Shown here in pieces: positions 28,018-35,991 of a stretch of 53,239 bases of DNA; position 1 is the stretch's first letter, and each line of letters begins with the position of its first letter. The DNA is from a bacterium (GTDB taxonomy: Bacteria; Margulisbacteria; Marinamargulisbacteria; UBA817; JABISL01). The position numbers and the translations under genes were made by a program. The notes beneath the pieces were generated by a model, which did no database searches, was not told the DNA's origin, and worked only from the letters and a program-made list of their open reading frames with translations. Location: positions 1-53,239 of the forward strand of contig JABISL010000028.1 of assembly GCA_018700055.1 (NCBI GenBank), given 5' to 3'.

Positions 28018-28896
28018 ATGCCTTTTAAACACTTAATAAAAGATTATAACGAGCTAACAAAGCCAGGTATAACACGAATGCAGCTCATCACAGTAAGCAT
28101 CGGATTTATACTCGGAGGGGTGGGGCTTAAACATGGAATGCTTCTCTATATTCCGCTTCTTATAGGTACCTATTGTGTTGCTGCTGGGGCGGGGGCGTTG
28201 AATCATGCTGTAGAGAAGGAGTTTGATAGTCAAATGGACAGAACTCGAAGTCGTCCCTTGCCAAGACAATCTGTTAACAGGCTGTCTGTATTTCTTTTTG
28301 GTATAGGTCTAGTTGGATTAGGGGCAGCAATACATTTTATATGGATAAACCCGCTTACAGCAGGATTATCTGCGACAACCGTCTTCTTATATATATGTGT
28401 TTATACACCGCTTAAGCGAGTCACGTGGGTAAATACATTTGTGGGCGCGATTCCTGGTGCTATGCCCATTCTGGGCGGTTGGAGTGCAGGGACTGGGACA
28501 TTACACAGTGGCGCATGGGTTCTATTTGCAATCATGTTTGCTTGGCAAATCCCCCATTTTTATGCCCTGGCCTTGATGTATGAAACGGATTATAAATCGG
28601 GAGGGATGGTGATGCTACCCGGTGTTGAAGATGGACATAACCGGACATATCGTCAAATCATTATATATACGGTCCTTCTATATATAACATCGATAATGCC
28701 CGTTTTTATCGGCTTATCTGGCCCCCTCTATTTATTTGGGATGACAGTTTTAGGTATAATGATGACAGTGGCAGCACTTCGCTTGATTAGAAGAAAAGAT
28801 TTGAAATCAGCAAGGGTGTTGTTTTTTGCGTCGATAATTTATTTGCCAATGTGGTTTGGTTTAGTGATTCTCGACTTTTTTCTTACCATTGCATGA
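28018..28896 (+). CDS. ctaB: Heme O synthase (protoheme IX farnesyltransferase)
   Basis: UbiA-family prenyltransferase that attaches farnesyl to heme b, the first step towards heme O/A for the oxidase encoded next door. It is about 292 aa with eight to nine membrane helices. The first active-site motif is NHAVEKEFDSQMDRTRSRPL (N-x-x-D-x-x-x-D with RT-RPL). The second region reads ALMYETDYKSGGMVMLPGVE. The ATG at 28018 gives the standard start (MPFKHLIKDYNELTKPG); an in-frame start 18 codons upstream would run into the pyrophosphatase relic. A heme A synthase (CtaA) is not in the window. Confidence 0.93.
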   Translation: MPFKHLIKDYNELTKPGITRMQLITVSIGFILGGVGLKHGMLLYIPLLIGTYCVAAGAGALNHAVEKEFDSQMDRTRSRPLPRQSVNRLSVFLFGIGLVGLGAAIHFIWINPLTAGLSATTVFLYICVYTPLKRVTWVNTFVGAIPGAMPILGGWSAGTGTLHSGAWVLFAIMFAWQIPHFYALALMYETDYKSGGMVMLPGVEDGHNRTYRQIIIYTVLLYITSIMPVFIGLSGPLYLFGMTVLGIMMTVAALRLIRRKDLKSARVLFFASIIYLPMWFGLVILDFFLTIA

Positions 28897-28934
28897 GGAC
28901 CAGCTTTAACAGATTTAGAAAGGTGTAACGAACA

Positions 28935-30221
28935 ATGAGTATGGGCATAAATCCAGGGGGGAACCTAGGATTCAGTAATGAAGCAAAGCCGAATTGGTCC
29001 AAGTCACCGGTAGATGCTCCCAAACCGCAAGCCGATGCCGCACCTAAGGATCTGGCGAGTGCAGGAAAACCTTCCGGTGTAACGGCCCCTACGGGAGCAC
29101 CCGCAGCTGCCCCTGTTGATGCATCTGCAGCAGCAGATGGGGCAGCTCAGATATCTGGGGTTCCTGCCAAACAAACATGGCAAGCCTCAATGGCCGACTT
29201 AGTTCAAAAAATGTTAGAGCAAAATGTATCCAATACTCCGATGAATAAGTCGTTGGCAATGTTGATGATGCAATATGGCGTAGAACTTTCGTCAGATAAT
29301 TTTGAGCAGGTATACAAAATGCTTAAGGGGAAAACGCAGAAAAATGCATTGGAATCGGCGATTATAACCTTGTCGAAAGGGTTGGGGGAGTCTTCTAAAA
29401 GTGTTGATTTTCTCCAGCAGTATTTAAATCAAAACAAGCAACTGGCGCAGCAATTGAGACAAACACAACAGGCATTTACCAATTTTCAGACGGCTATTCA
29501 AAGCGGGAAGGAGCTTGATTCGGGAATACTAACCAATCTATCAACGGTATTACAGCAATTTGATGATGAGTTTAAGACGCTAAATAAAAAGGCAACGGGA
29601 AATCGATTAGACTTACAAGAGTTTAAACGGGGAGGGCTTCTAAAAAACCTATATATGTTCCATCAACTTTTGGATGGACTAATCACTAAATATGGGAAAG
29701 ACGTGGACAAGGCCGGGCTAATTCAAAAGTTGCAAGTGCTTAAGGATCAAATTCATGACACATTGGGATCGATTACAAGTCAGTTGATTCTATCAAAAGA
29801 CTCCGAAAAGCATCCGGCGGGCGTACTTGAAAATTTTGCTTATTGGCAGATCCCCAATCCCATGGCATCACAGCCATCAACGATTGATATCTTGATCAAA
29901 AAAGATCCTCAAAAAAAGAACGAAGACCAGATTAATACGGAAAGAACCAAGGTGGTTTTGCATTTTGAAACCGATATTTTGGGCACGATTACCTTAATAG
30001 TAAAAATCATGGGGAAGAAAATCTGGTATACGTTTAACTCGGAGCGAGAGCCAACCACCAAATTGATTCATTCTTTTCAGGCAGAGCTTAGGGATAAAAT
30101 GACCGATGTAGGGTATGAAATGGTCGGGTTTTCCGCGACACGAAAAAAAATAGATATTAAAAAGTTTTTACTGCCCACCCAAGATTTGGATAATGTTATT
30201 CGCATTAACGCGGAGGTATAA
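28935..30221 (+). CDS. FliK-like protein (flagellar hook-length control family, divergent)
   Basis: 428-aa protein at the head of the flagellar-type cluster. Residues 1-80 are a low-complexity Ala/Pro-rich stretch (for example APTGAPAAAPVDASAAADGA). The middle about 200 residues are helical and Gln-rich (NQNKQLAQQLRQTQQAFTNF). The C-terminal about 130 residues (TKVVLHFETDILGTITLIVK, then IMGKKIWYTFNSE) resemble the FliK C-terminal domain in which L-LG-V-V-I repeats. Pairing with a downstream FlhB C-terminal-like gene matches the known FliK-like/FlhX gene pairs next to flagellar operons. It would be a substrate-specificity regulator or secreted ruler, but the resemblance is weak. Confidence 0.55.
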   Translation: MSMGINPGGNLGFSNEAKPNWSKSPVDAPKPQADAAPKDLASAGKPSGVTAPTGAPAAAPVDASAAADGAAQISGVPAKQTWQASMADLVQKMLEQNVSNTPMNKSLAMLMMQYGVELSSDNFEQVYKMLKGKTQKNALESAIITLSKGLGESSKSVDFLQQYLNQNKQLAQQLRQTQQAFTNFQTAIQSGKELDSGILTNLSTVLQQFDDEFKTLNKKATGNRLDLQEFKRGGLLKNLYMFHQLLDGLITKYGKDVDKAGLIQKLQVLKDQIHDTLGSITSQLILSKDSEKHPAGVLENFAYWQIPNPMASQPSTIDILIKKDPQKKNEDQINTERTKVVLHFETDILGTITLIVKIMGKKIWYTFNSEREPTTKLIHSFQAELRDKMTDVGYEMVGFSATRKKIDIKKFLLPTQDLDNVIRINAEV

Positions 30222-30224
30222 CGG

Positions 30225-30623
30225 ATGGGTACACAAAAAAAGAAAGAGCTTCAGAAAAAAAGAGAGCAAATAAAAAAGAAGCTCAAAAAAAGCATTCTTG
30301 AACTCAATGTCGAAGATCGAAAAAAACTTCAAGCGATTGCAGTAAGATATGACACCAAAAAAGATAGAGCCCCCAAAATCATTGCCACGGGAAAAGGGTT
30401 GATTGCAGAAGGTATCCTTCAAATTGCGGAAGAAAACAATGTGCCGCTACTTGAGGATTCGGGATTGGCTGAGGTATTATCTAAGTTAGATATCGAATCT
30501 GAGATCCCGCCAGACCTCTATGCGATTGTTGCCGAAATATTAGCCTTTATTTACCAGTTGGATAAAATGGCCAAAAAACGAGCCAACATCCGGAAGAAAT
30601 TTACCAAACTACAAAATAAATAA
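30225..30623 (+). CDS. FlhB C-terminal-domain-like protein (FlhX type)
   Basis: 132-aa soluble protein that matches only the cytoplasmic export-switch domain of FlhB/YscU: IAVRYDTKKDRAPKIIATGK, then GLIAEGILQIAEENNVPLLE, then EIPPDLYAIVAEILAFIYQL. The membrane half is absent. The NPTH autocleavage site that should precede AVRY is missing (the text is VEDRKKLQAIAVRY), so it cannot self-cleave like FlhB. The first 35 residues are very lysine-rich. CGGAGG lies eight bases before the ATG. Similar stand-alone FlhX proteins can partly replace FlhB's C-terminus in some bacteria. Its partner here is probably an FlhB encoded elsewhere, or it has an independent role. Confidence 0.85.
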   Translation: MGTQKKKELQKKREQIKKKLKKSILELNVEDRKKLQAIAVRYDTKKDRAPKIIATGKGLIAEGILQIAEENNVPLLEDSGLAEVLSKLDIESEIPPDLYAIVAEILAFIYQLDKMAKKRANIRKKFTKLQNK

Positions 30624-30625
30624 CT

Positions 30626-31447
30626 ATGACAAAACCAAATCGATTATGGATCATTCTGGGAGGGCTACTAGCAACATTGTCCGTTGCTTTGCCTGCAGCT
30701 GAACATAATCCACTTCCTTTTGAAGAGTATGACAATATCGTAAATCCCACATTGAAGTTAGCGACAGCATCAATGGGTGGTTTTTTTGACGCTATGAAGT
30801 CTTACATCGTTTATTCAGCCTATCAGAACGTCCCAGGTACTAAAGAGTCAGGAGTTGGTTATTATTACAATAATCAAACGAAAGAATATAAGCGGGTCTT
30901 GTTTTATCGAATTGGAAACGGTTACCCCGAAGAGTCTTATCGCTCTTTAGATGTATATGTAGATAATTCCAGCGGTTTTTTTGTAATTGAATTGCCTGGA
31001 GGGTGGAAGGCATACACCAAGGATGGCCGATTTGAAATGGAGAAAGATGGCCGCTTAGTTACCCATAATGAACGGTTTCCAGTTTTAGGAGAGAATGGTC
31101 ATATCTATGTCCCGAGTAATGAAGTTGACATTGATGTACAAGGAGTTATAACGTACAACGGACAAATGATCGATACTATACGTATAGATATTTTAAGAGA
31201 TAAAACGGCTCTCAAGTCGTTCAATCATAAGATTTTTTACTATGATTTAGAAGATATGGAAAATGATACGTATCTAACAGATGGGACATATATGATCATG
31301 CAAGGGTATTATGAAGCATCTACGATTACTAAAGGATATATTGGTCTCGTTCCAGAATGGCAAAATGGCCATGAAGCACAAGTAAAAATAATCAAAGCAT
31401 ATGTTAAAAATATGCAAGCGTCTGTTCAGGTTGCAAACCCACAATAA
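30626..31447 (+). CDS. flgF: Divergent FlgF-like rod protein with a predicted Sec signal peptide
   Basis: 273-aa protein. Its centre matches FlgF/FlgG: GFFVIELPGGWKAYTKDGRF, EMEKDGRLVTHNERFPVLGE, then VDIDVQGVITYNGQ. The C-terminus has GYYEAS and an ending helix like rod proteins. The N-terminus is not the usual A-NIAN-TPGYK segment. It begins MTKPNRLWIILGGLLATLSV, ending ALPAAEH, which reads as a cleavable Sec signal, followed by about 70 unassigned residues rich in Tyr. Ordinary FlgF has no such signal and is exported by the flagellar type III apparatus. It follows the FlhB-like gene by two bases and precedes flgG by 11. Confidence 0.78.
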   Translation: MTKPNRLWIILGGLLATLSVALPAAEHNPLPFEEYDNIVNPTLKLATASMGGFFDAMKSYIVYSAYQNVPGTKESGVGYYYNNQTKEYKRVLFYRIGNGYPEESYRSLDVYVDNSSGFFVIELPGGWKAYTKDGRFEMEKDGRLVTHNERFPVLGENGHIYVPSNEVDIDVQGVITYNGQMIDTIRIDILRDKTALKSFNHKIFYYDLEDMENDTYLTDGTYMIMQGYYEASTITKGYIGLVPEWQNGHEAQVKIIKAYVKNMQASVQVANPQ

Positions 31448-31458
31448 GGAGATAAACA

Positions 31459-32259
31459 ATGTTTCAACAGTTTAATATTTCTCGGTCTGGTTTTGGTGCG
31501 TATCAAAAAATGATGTTTAACATCACCAATAACATTTCCAACGCCCAGACACCGGGTTATAAACAGACACGTGTTGAATTAGCTACTCTTTTTCCTGTTA
31601 TTCTTCAGCAAGCAGAAGCTGTATATGCAGAGGATGAGGCAATGAATCCCTATGTTAAGAAGAAACGTGGGATTGAACTGGGAACAGGTGTTCAAGTAGA
31701 AGCAATTACCAAAGATTTTCGTCAAGGAAGCATTCAGGTGACTAAGAATGAATTGGATTTGGCGATTCAAGGACATGGATTTTTTCAGTACCGACTCCCT
31801 GATGGACGAGTGGCGTATGGTAGAGCGGGTAACTTAACACAGGATGCCCAAGGGAATTTAATTAACCAAACAGGCTATCAGTTGGATCCACCAATTAGAC
31901 TGCCTCAAAACACCAATCAAATTACAATTGACCAAGAAGGCCGTGTGTTTGTTCGGATCAATCAGGACACGGTTCCGAGAGAAATCGGCCAATTATTACT
32001 AGCAAGGTTCCCCAATCCCGGTGGATTGAAGGCTCTTGGACAGAATTTATACCAAGAAAGTTTGGATTCGGGAGAGCCTATTGTAGATGTCCCTGGACGA
32101 AACAATACAGGCCAAGTAGTTCAGTTTGCTAAAGAGGCCTCTAATGTAGATATTATTCGTGAGATGATGCAGATGATTATGACTCAAAAAGGCCTAGAGC
32201 TATTAGGAAAAGCGATGAGCGCCGGTACTAAAATGCTTAACGCTGGAATGGGAATGTAG
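31459..32259 (+). CDS. flgG: Flagellar distal rod protein FlgG
   Basis: 266-aa axial protein of the flagellar rod family. It keeps the canonical N-terminus, FNITNNISNAQTPGYKQTRV at about residues 21-40, with no signal peptide. The central domain reads DLAIQGHGFFQYRLPDGRVA, YGRAGNLTQDAQGN and IDQEGRVFVRI. The C-terminal helix IIREMMQMIMTQKGLELLGK is also typical. AAGGAG lies about eight bases before the ATG, and an in-frame stop just upstream rules out a hidden leader. Unlike its neighbours FlgF-like, FlgB and FlgC, it therefore looks like a normal type III substrate. Confidence 0.92.
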   Translation: MFQQFNISRSGFGAYQKMMFNITNNISNAQTPGYKQTRVELATLFPVILQQAEAVYAEDEAMNPYVKKKRGIELGTGVQVEAITKDFRQGSIQVTKNELDLAIQGHGFFQYRLPDGRVAYGRAGNLTQDAQGNLINQTGYQLDPPIRLPQNTNQITIDQEGRVFVRINQDTVPREIGQLLLARFPNPGGLKALGQNLYQESLDSGEPIVDVPGRNNTGQVVQFAKEASNVDIIREMMQMIMTQKGLELLGKAMSAGTKMLNAGMGM

Positions 32260-32263
32260 CCAT

Positions 32264-33043
32264 ATGATGGTATGCCGACGACCGCTATTTGCAGGTCTTT
32301 TAGGCTGTCTCATGTTGACCACCTCAGTCCATGGTGAAGGACGACTTGAGTCTGTAGGTGTAAAAGATGACTATCCTTTTTATCAAGTAAAGGAATATAC
32401 GCAACTTAAAAAACTTATGGTTTCTCAACTAAAAGCACGTTTACTTCAACGGTATGAAGGCGTAGCGACGAAGGATGTGAAAATCACATTTGAAGGGATG
32501 GATAAGTTTAAGGTTCCGAAAGACGCAGTCTTTTTTCAAATGAAAATTCCTCCAAAGGTATCGGTATTGGGTAGAAATGGGATTCCAATAAACTTTTTAA
32601 CTCACAGTAAAAGGTTTATTAAACGTCGGACTATTTTGGCGACTGTTTCGGCTAGAGCCCCTTTTGTTTATGCCGCACGATCCATTTCCGTTGGAACAGT
32701 AATCACAAAAGATCATTTGAAGACCGTTCGAGAAAAACTATATAATAAACCTGTATATGCCATAATAAATATGGATAAGGTCTTAGGTAAAGAGGTTCTC
32801 TTTGAAATTCAAAATGAGGCACCTATTTATAGTTGGATGGTCAAAACGATCCCACTTGTTCATAAAGGAGTCCCTGTAAAAGTTAGGTTGATGGTTAAGC
32901 AAATCTCGATAGAAACTCAAGGGATCCCTGTAGACGACGCAGCGCTTGGAGAGATAGTAACCATCCGATTAAAAAATAAAGGGCAGAAATTAGTCAAAGC
33001 GGAAGTCATAGGAACCAATAATGTTAAAGTGCAGCGAAATTAA
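32264..33043 (+). CDS. flgA: P-ring assembly chaperone FlgA
   Basis: Periplasmic chaperone for P-ring (FlgI) assembly, 259 aa, with an N-terminal signal peptide (LFAGLLGCLMLTTSVHGEG). The C-terminal SAF domain and ChapFlgA region are visible: ARSISVGTVITKDHLKTVRE, VLGKEVLFEIQNEAPI and VNVxI-like repeats up to GIPVDDAALGEIVTIRLKNK. It sits between flgG and flgH, a classical order. The first two codons are both ATG; either could start the protein. Confidence 0.88.
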   Translation: MMVCRRPLFAGLLGCLMLTTSVHGEGRLESVGVKDDYPFYQVKEYTQLKKLMVSQLKARLLQRYEGVATKDVKITFEGMDKFKVPKDAVFFQMKIPPKVSVLGRNGIPINFLTHSKRFIKRRTILATVSARAPFVYAARSISVGTVITKDHLKTVREKLYNKPVYAIINMDKVLGKEVLFEIQNEAPIYSWMVKTIPLVHKGVPVKVRLMVKQISIETQGIPVDDAALGEIVTIRLKNKGQKLVKAEVIGTNNVKVQRN

Positions 33044-33047
33044 AGTG

Positions 33048-33656
33048 ATGCGAATAGGACTGATTTTAGGTCTTTGGATAATACTTGGAACCTCAATGGG
33101 GTTTGCCGATTCTCTATGGACTAACTCTGGGGCGTCACTATACAACACTGTACATGTCCCAAAAGCGGGGGATGTTATTACGGTAGTAATTAAGGCAGAG
33201 TCCACGGCGGTACAAGAGGCGGGAACGCGAACCTCCAAACGATCCGACGTCGGTGCTAGTTTCTATGACCTATGGGATCAATATTCTGTTAATGCAGATG
33301 ATAATTACGACTCCCAGCGTAAGATGCAGGACTATCGGTTAGGCGGTGGTGACAGTTTTTCTGGAACTGGAACGACGACACGGAAGAGCAAAGTGAAAGC
33401 CATTGTGACCGCTGTTGTAACGGAGATTCTTTCTAATGGGAATCTAGTTGTAGTTGGCGAGCGCCAGGTGAATGTAAACAATGATATTGAAACGATCCGA
33501 ATATCGGGGATAATACGTCCTCAAGACATATCTCCTGGTAATACGATTGAGTCTCATCAAATTGCCCAGTTGCAGATGTCTCTCAAAGGAGAAGGCGCTG
33601 TAAATTCTAAGCAAACGCCAGGTATAATGACAAAAATGTTTAATTGGATGTTTTAA
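33048..33656 (+). CDS. flgH: L-ring protein FlgH, without an obvious lipobox
   Basis: Outer-membrane L-ring protein of the flagellar bushing, about 202 aa. Family motifs: SLWTNSGASLYNTVHVPKAG, DVITVVIKAEST, VTAVVTEILSNGNLVVVGER and SGIIRPQDISPGNTI. The N-terminus is a signal peptide (MRIGLILGLWIILGTSMGFA), but there is no Cys at the cleavage site. Most FlgH proteins are lipoproteins with a conserved lipobox, so membrane anchoring must differ here. The ATG at 33048, four bases after the flgA stop, gives this signal peptide; an upstream in-frame start would bury it. Confidence 0.9.
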   Translation: MRIGLILGLWIILGTSMGFADSLWTNSGASLYNTVHVPKAGDVITVVIKAESTAVQEAGTRTSKRSDVGASFYDLWDQYSVNADDNYDSQRKMQDYRLGGGDSFSGTGTTTRKSKVKAIVTAVVTEILSNGNLVVVGERQVNVNNDIETIRISGIIRPQDISPGNTIESHQIAQLQMSLKGEGAVNSKQTPGIMTKMFNWMF

Positions 33657-34762
33657 TGAAAAAGAATTTTTTAACCACGCTACTATTGATGATACTAATC
33701 GTAACGACTACGGCACAACCTGTCACAACGGGTGGTCAGATGAGAGTACGTGTTAAGGATGTTGGCAGTATTGTTGAGTCACGTGACAACCAACTGATCG
33801 GGTTTGGTCTCGTAGTCGGACTCAGGAATACGGGCGATACAAGAAGTTCAAAGTTTACTCACAAAGCACTGACGAACTTATTGAAAAAAATGGGTATTGC
33901 CCCAAATAGTAAAAGTTATACCTCTCGTAACGTGGCGGCAGTAATGGTCACAACGAATCTACCGCCTTATTTGAAGAGAGGGCAACGAATAGCCGTAACG
34001 GTATCCTCACTAGGAGACGCGACGAGCCTTGAGGGTGGGACATTGTTGATGACGCCGCTTCAAGGGCCTGATTTTAAGACATATGCAGTGGCTCAAGGGC
34101 CCGTTATTGTAGGCGGAATATCCGGGCAAGCAGGCCGATCTAACTTTGTTAAAAATCAGACTACGGTAGGGAGAGTTCCAGATGGGGCGATTGTAGAAGT
34201 CGAAGTGGCCGTATCTCGAGAAGATCAACAAAACGTTACGATTGTTCTCGAAAAAGCGAACTTTATTACAGCAGCTAGAGTGGCGAAGGCCCTTACTGAG
34301 AATGGGTTTAAAGGAACTATTGCGACGGATCCCGCGACAATCAAGATTCCTTTGGCAACTGCTGGAGATTTACCTTTTGCTGAGATTATAGCCAAGATCG
34401 AAAATACACTGGTACGCCCCGACGGGTCATCGAAAGTTGTGGTTAATTCACGTACCGGAACAGTCATTATTGGAGAGATGGTTAGACTGTTCCCAGTTGC
34501 GATTACACATGGCAATATTTCGGTGAAAATCGATGGGATTCCTGGTGAACAGTATAATATATATGTGTTTGATGCGGAGTCCAAAGCGGATATATCTATT
34601 CAAGAACCGAAGGCAAAAATTGCGTATTTAGCACCTAAAGAGAATCTATCTAGCCTAGTTGATGCGTTAAATGAACTTGGTGTGACACCAAAAGACCTTA
34701 TCTCAATCATTCAAGCGTTGAAAGAGTCTGGGGCATTAATAGCCGATATTGAGGTCATCTGA
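33656..34762 (+). CDS. flgI: P-ring protein FlgI
   Basis: Periplasmic ring protein that surrounds the rod at the peptidoglycan, about 368 aa with a signal peptide (FLTTLLLMILIVTTTAQPV). Conserved text: RVKDVGSIVESRDNQLIGFG, LVVGLRNTGDT, NVAAVMVTTNLPPYLKRGQR and GGTLLMTPLQGPDFKTYAVA. The ending LSSLVDALNELGVTPKDLIS, then IIQALKESGAL is also typical. The ATG overlaps the flgH stop (TAATG). Length and motifs are complete, so a P-ring is probably built. Confidence 0.95.
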   Translation: MKKNFLTTLLLMILIVTTTAQPVTTGGQMRVRVKDVGSIVESRDNQLIGFGLVVGLRNTGDTRSSKFTHKALTNLLKKMGIAPNSKSYTSRNVAAVMVTTNLPPYLKRGQRIAVTVSSLGDATSLEGGTLLMTPLQGPDFKTYAVAQGPVIVGGISGQAGRSNFVKNQTTVGRVPDGAIVEVEVAVSREDQQNVTIVLEKANFITAARVAKALTENGFKGTIATDPATIKIPLATAGDLPFAEIIAKIENTLVRPDGSSKVVVNSRTGTVIIGEMVRLFPVAITHGNISVKIDGIPGEQYNIYVFDAESKADISIQEPKAKIAYLAPKENLSSLVDALNELGVTPKDLISIIQALKESGALIADIEVI

Positions 34763-35142
34763 TGACCTTGAGAGTTGGTCTTTTGCTCGGAGTTTTTTTG
34801 AGTTTGATTAGCCATGTAAGCGCTTTTAATTATGGGGCAATGGATCCCAATATGATGATGATGATGATGCCCGATAATACATCTGATCTAGAGGAGGATG
34901 AAGAGGTTATTGATGCGTATCAGACATATTTCATTAAATCTAATTTTCTAAAACCAACGTTTAAAAATGGAAATCGATTCTATCAAGATGACGAGACTCC
35001 AAGTGGCTATTATGAATATACGATATATAATGACTTAATGATGGATCAACTGGCAGGTATATTAGCGAAACAAGATGTCTTTCATTTGAGAGAGATCATT
35101 CAACAAGGACTAGACTCTGAAAAAGAATCAGAAGATCAATAA
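34762..35142 (+). CDS. flgJ: Rod-binding (FlgJ N-terminal-like) protein with a predicted Sec signal peptide
   Basis: 126-aa protein after flgI, where flgJ normally sits. Residues about 50-115 (DAYQTYFIKSNFLKPTFKNG, then YEYTIYNDLMMDQLAGILAK) fit the rod-binding domain of FlgJ, which caps the growing rod. There is no muramidase domain. The N-terminus MTLRVGLLLGVFLSLISHVS followed by AFNY reads as a Sec signal; ordinary FlgJ is a type III substrate without one. Six consecutive ATG codons (34852-34869) encode a Met run, a possible site of repeat-length change. The start overlaps the flgI stop. Similarity is modest; the position strengthens the call. Confidence 0.68.
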   Translation: MTLRVGLLLGVFLSLISHVSAFNYGAMDPNMMMMMMPDNTSDLEEDEEVIDAYQTYFIKSNFLKPTFKNGNRFYQDDETPSGYYEYTIYNDLMMDQLAGILAKQDVFHLREIIQQGLDSEKESEDQ

Positions 35143-35143
35143 T

Positions 35144-35887
35144 ATTGATGTCCTTGGTCTGAAAAGTGCTGATGTAGCGCGTGAAAAAAAGCAGGCCGAT
35201 GACAGTGTAGAAATTACAAAAACCTTTATTGAGGAGCATATCCCAATAGTAGAGGCTGTCGCGTCAACAGTTGCTGGTGGGGGAAAGATGCCCCCGGGTG
35301 TTGTTTTTCAGGACCTCGTCAGTTGGGGCGTCGAAGGGTTAATTAAAGCCAAGAAAAAGTTTGATTCTACTAAAGGTGCTCAGTTTAAAACCTATGCAAA
35401 CTTTCGAATCCGAGGTGAAATTCTAGATAAACTACGTAAAGAGTGGAGCTATAGGTCCCCTACAGCATTTAAGCATTACAAAGATAAGATCCAGGATCGA
35501 ATTACTGAAGTCATAGAGGAAACACTCTCAGATGAAGATCATGCGGACCCAGATCGCAAGGTTAATGACCTTCTCTCTAATACAGCAATTGTCTATATGC
35601 TGTCACTAGAAGATATGACGGTAAGTTCTGCTGCGGAGCAGGTAGAAGACAGTAGCGAAAACTTCGCCGATGATGTCGAACATGAAGACGAGTATTCAGT
35701 ATTGTGGGATGAGATTAAGGACTTGGATTCCGAAGAGCAAGAAATTATTAGCATGTTTTACAAGCAAAGTATGAGTCAAAAAGAAATTTCTGAAACCCTC
35801 AAGCTATCTCGAAGTAAGGTGTGTAGGGTGCATAGCAAAGTTCTGGAAAAGCTCAGGCGAAGACTATCCAATCGATACGAAACATAG
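35144..35887 (+). CDS. fliA: FliA-type sigma factor (sigma-28 family) with no standard start codon in the conserved frame
   Basis: RNA polymerase sigma factor of the flagellar/sporulation type. Region 2 reads VFQDLVSWGVEGLIKAKKKF, then FKTYANFRIRGEILDKLRKE. Region 4 reads EEQEIISMFYKQSMSQKEIS, then ETLKLSRSKVCRV. The first ATG in frame (35288) would remove the start of region 2.1. Yet the frame is open back to 35114, and IEEHIPIVEAVASTVAGGGK upstream looks like real sigma sequence. That stretch has no ATG, GTG or TTG. Candidates are ATT at 35144 (247 aa, one base after the flgJ stop) or CTG at 35159; a frameshift from flgJ is another option. The coordinates given assume ATT. Confidence 0.7.
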   Translation: MDVLGLKSADVAREKKQADDSVEITKTFIEEHIPIVEAVASTVAGGGKMPPGVVFQDLVSWGVEGLIKAKKKFDSTKGAQFKTYANFRIRGEILDKLRKEWSYRSPTAFKHYKDKIQDRITEVIEETLSDEDHADPDRKVNDLLSNTAIVYMLSLEDMTVSSAAEQVEDSSENFADDVEHEDEYSVLWDEIKDLDSEEQEIISMFYKQSMSQKEISETLKLSRSKVCRVHSKVLEKLRRRLSNRYET

Positions 35888-35913
35888 GCTCACCGGGTAC
35901 CCGAATAAAGATT

Positions 35914-35943
35914 TTGAGATTTATTCAAATAATCCAGTATAAT
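35914..35943 (+). promoter_or_regulatory. Sigma-70-type promoter before flgB
   Basis: TTGAGA at 35914-35919 and a perfect TATAAT at 35938-35943 are 18 bases apart. This lies about 50 bases upstream of the flgB ATG, in the only sizeable gap of the flagellar-type cluster. It suggests that flgB-flgC-fliE-fliF-fliG form a separate transcription unit driven by the main sigma factor rather than by the FliA-type sigma encoded just before it. Confidence 0.6.
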
Positions 35944-35991
35944 AGTAATAGACTAGTTGTATTGTAGGCGAGCTATAGGATAGGTAATATT

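Noticed and set aside
35894-35903. Palindrome CGGGTACCCG after the sigma gene as an operator or terminator.
   Set aside because: It is a single 10-base palindrome with no loop and no T-run; such a site is expected by chance in a window of this size.
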